Source: Chloroflexota bacterium
Lineage (GTDB): Bacteria > Chloroflexota > Dehalococcoidia > Bin125
Direction: 5' to 3'
DNA length: 5,308 nucleotides
Assembly: GCA_027296805.1 (NCBI GenBank)
Contig: JAPUIR010000450.1
Coordinates: 1 to 5,308, forward strand
This document shows positions 5,146-5,308 of the stretch, piece after piece. Numbering within the stretch: the stretch's first letter is position 1; every line of letters begins with the position of its first letter. Under the pieces are notes generated by a model that did no database searches, had not been told where the DNA came from, and saw nothing but the letters and a program-made list of their open reading frames with translations. The translations under genes were made by a program, and so were the position numbers.

Positions 5146-5308
5146 TCAGCGCATCGACGCAATCGTCGAACGGTGCCATGACATCGTTGCACGTTCCAGG
5201 AGCAGGATCGCGGTGTTCAGCATCACACCGATCGCCGACAGCATCAGAATCGCCGCGAAGGCCTTCTCCAGCTGCAGCTCTCGCAGCTCCAGCGAAATCA
5301 GCGCCCCC
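5146..5308 (-). CDS. ABC transporter permease, C-terminal end (binding-protein-dependent, SsuC/TauC/ThiX-like)
   Basis: The last 53 residues of a protein that enters from the right edge of the window, ending in TGA (5146-5148). The sequence shows a hydrophobic helix, 'FAAILMLSAIGVMLNTAILLLE' (about 17-38), then a basic cytoplasmic tail with 'ERATMSWHR'. An L..VFA.ILLL...G..LN..L..LER...RW arrangement is the usual final transmembrane helix and tail of permeases in the nitrate/sulfonate/taurine/pyrimidine group. These permeases pair with NMT1/THI5-type binding proteins, and the one encoded downstream fits. The ATPase gene is probably further right, outside the window. It is short, so the family call is strong only in context. 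Confidence 0.75.
   Translation of the reverse strand, partial: GALISLELRELQLEKAFAAILMLSAIGVMLNTAILLLERATMSWHRSTIASMR

Overview
The window is about 5.3 kb of GC-rich bacterial DNA with short intergenic gaps, GC-ending codons and Shine-Dalgarno-led starts. Stops include TGA as well as TAG, which fits the standard bacterial code (table 11). Two lipoproteins with a Cys-Gly-Gly-Asp-Asp start to the mature protein, a secreted 'GWN' surface-type protein and a TTG start suggest Chloroflexota (Dehalococcoidia or SAR202-like). That placement is an inference from style, not proof.

Layout from left to right. (1) At 1-337 on the minus strand is the N-terminal part of an exported protein, cut by the window edge and read from a TTG start. 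(2) At 400-1674, minus strand and 62 bp upstream of it, is a lipoprotein with an acidic linker, two PPC-like beta domains and an NTF2-like C-terminal domain. (3) At 1890-2576, minus strand, is a peroxiredoxin-like thioredoxin-fold protein. Its peroxidatic position is an in-frame UGA (2295-2297), giving Trp-Sec-Pro-Tyr-Cys, and a bSECIS-like hairpin lies just downstream (2262-2289). It reads as a selenoprotein that a standard gene caller would split in two. (4) At 2725-3228, plus strand and divergent from the peroxiredoxin, is a four-cluster [4Fe-4S] ferredoxin with a good sigma70-type promoter. (5) At 3229-3471 is a convergent, hairpin-rich gap. (6) At 3472-5308, minus strand, is the end of an ABC import operon: a permease C-terminus, an unknown 127-residue protein, then an NMT1/THI5-like substrate-binding lipoprotein. 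The last has its own candidate promoter and leader hairpin.

How the parts may work together. The Sec-peroxiredoxin and the polyferredoxin share a divergent control region, so they may be linked in redox metabolism, with the ferredoxin possibly a reductant source; this is only contextual. The ABC genes form a small-molecule uptake system of unknown substrate. The two minus-strand envelope proteins at the left probably form one transcription unit. The most noteworthy element is the recoded UGA with its SECIS.
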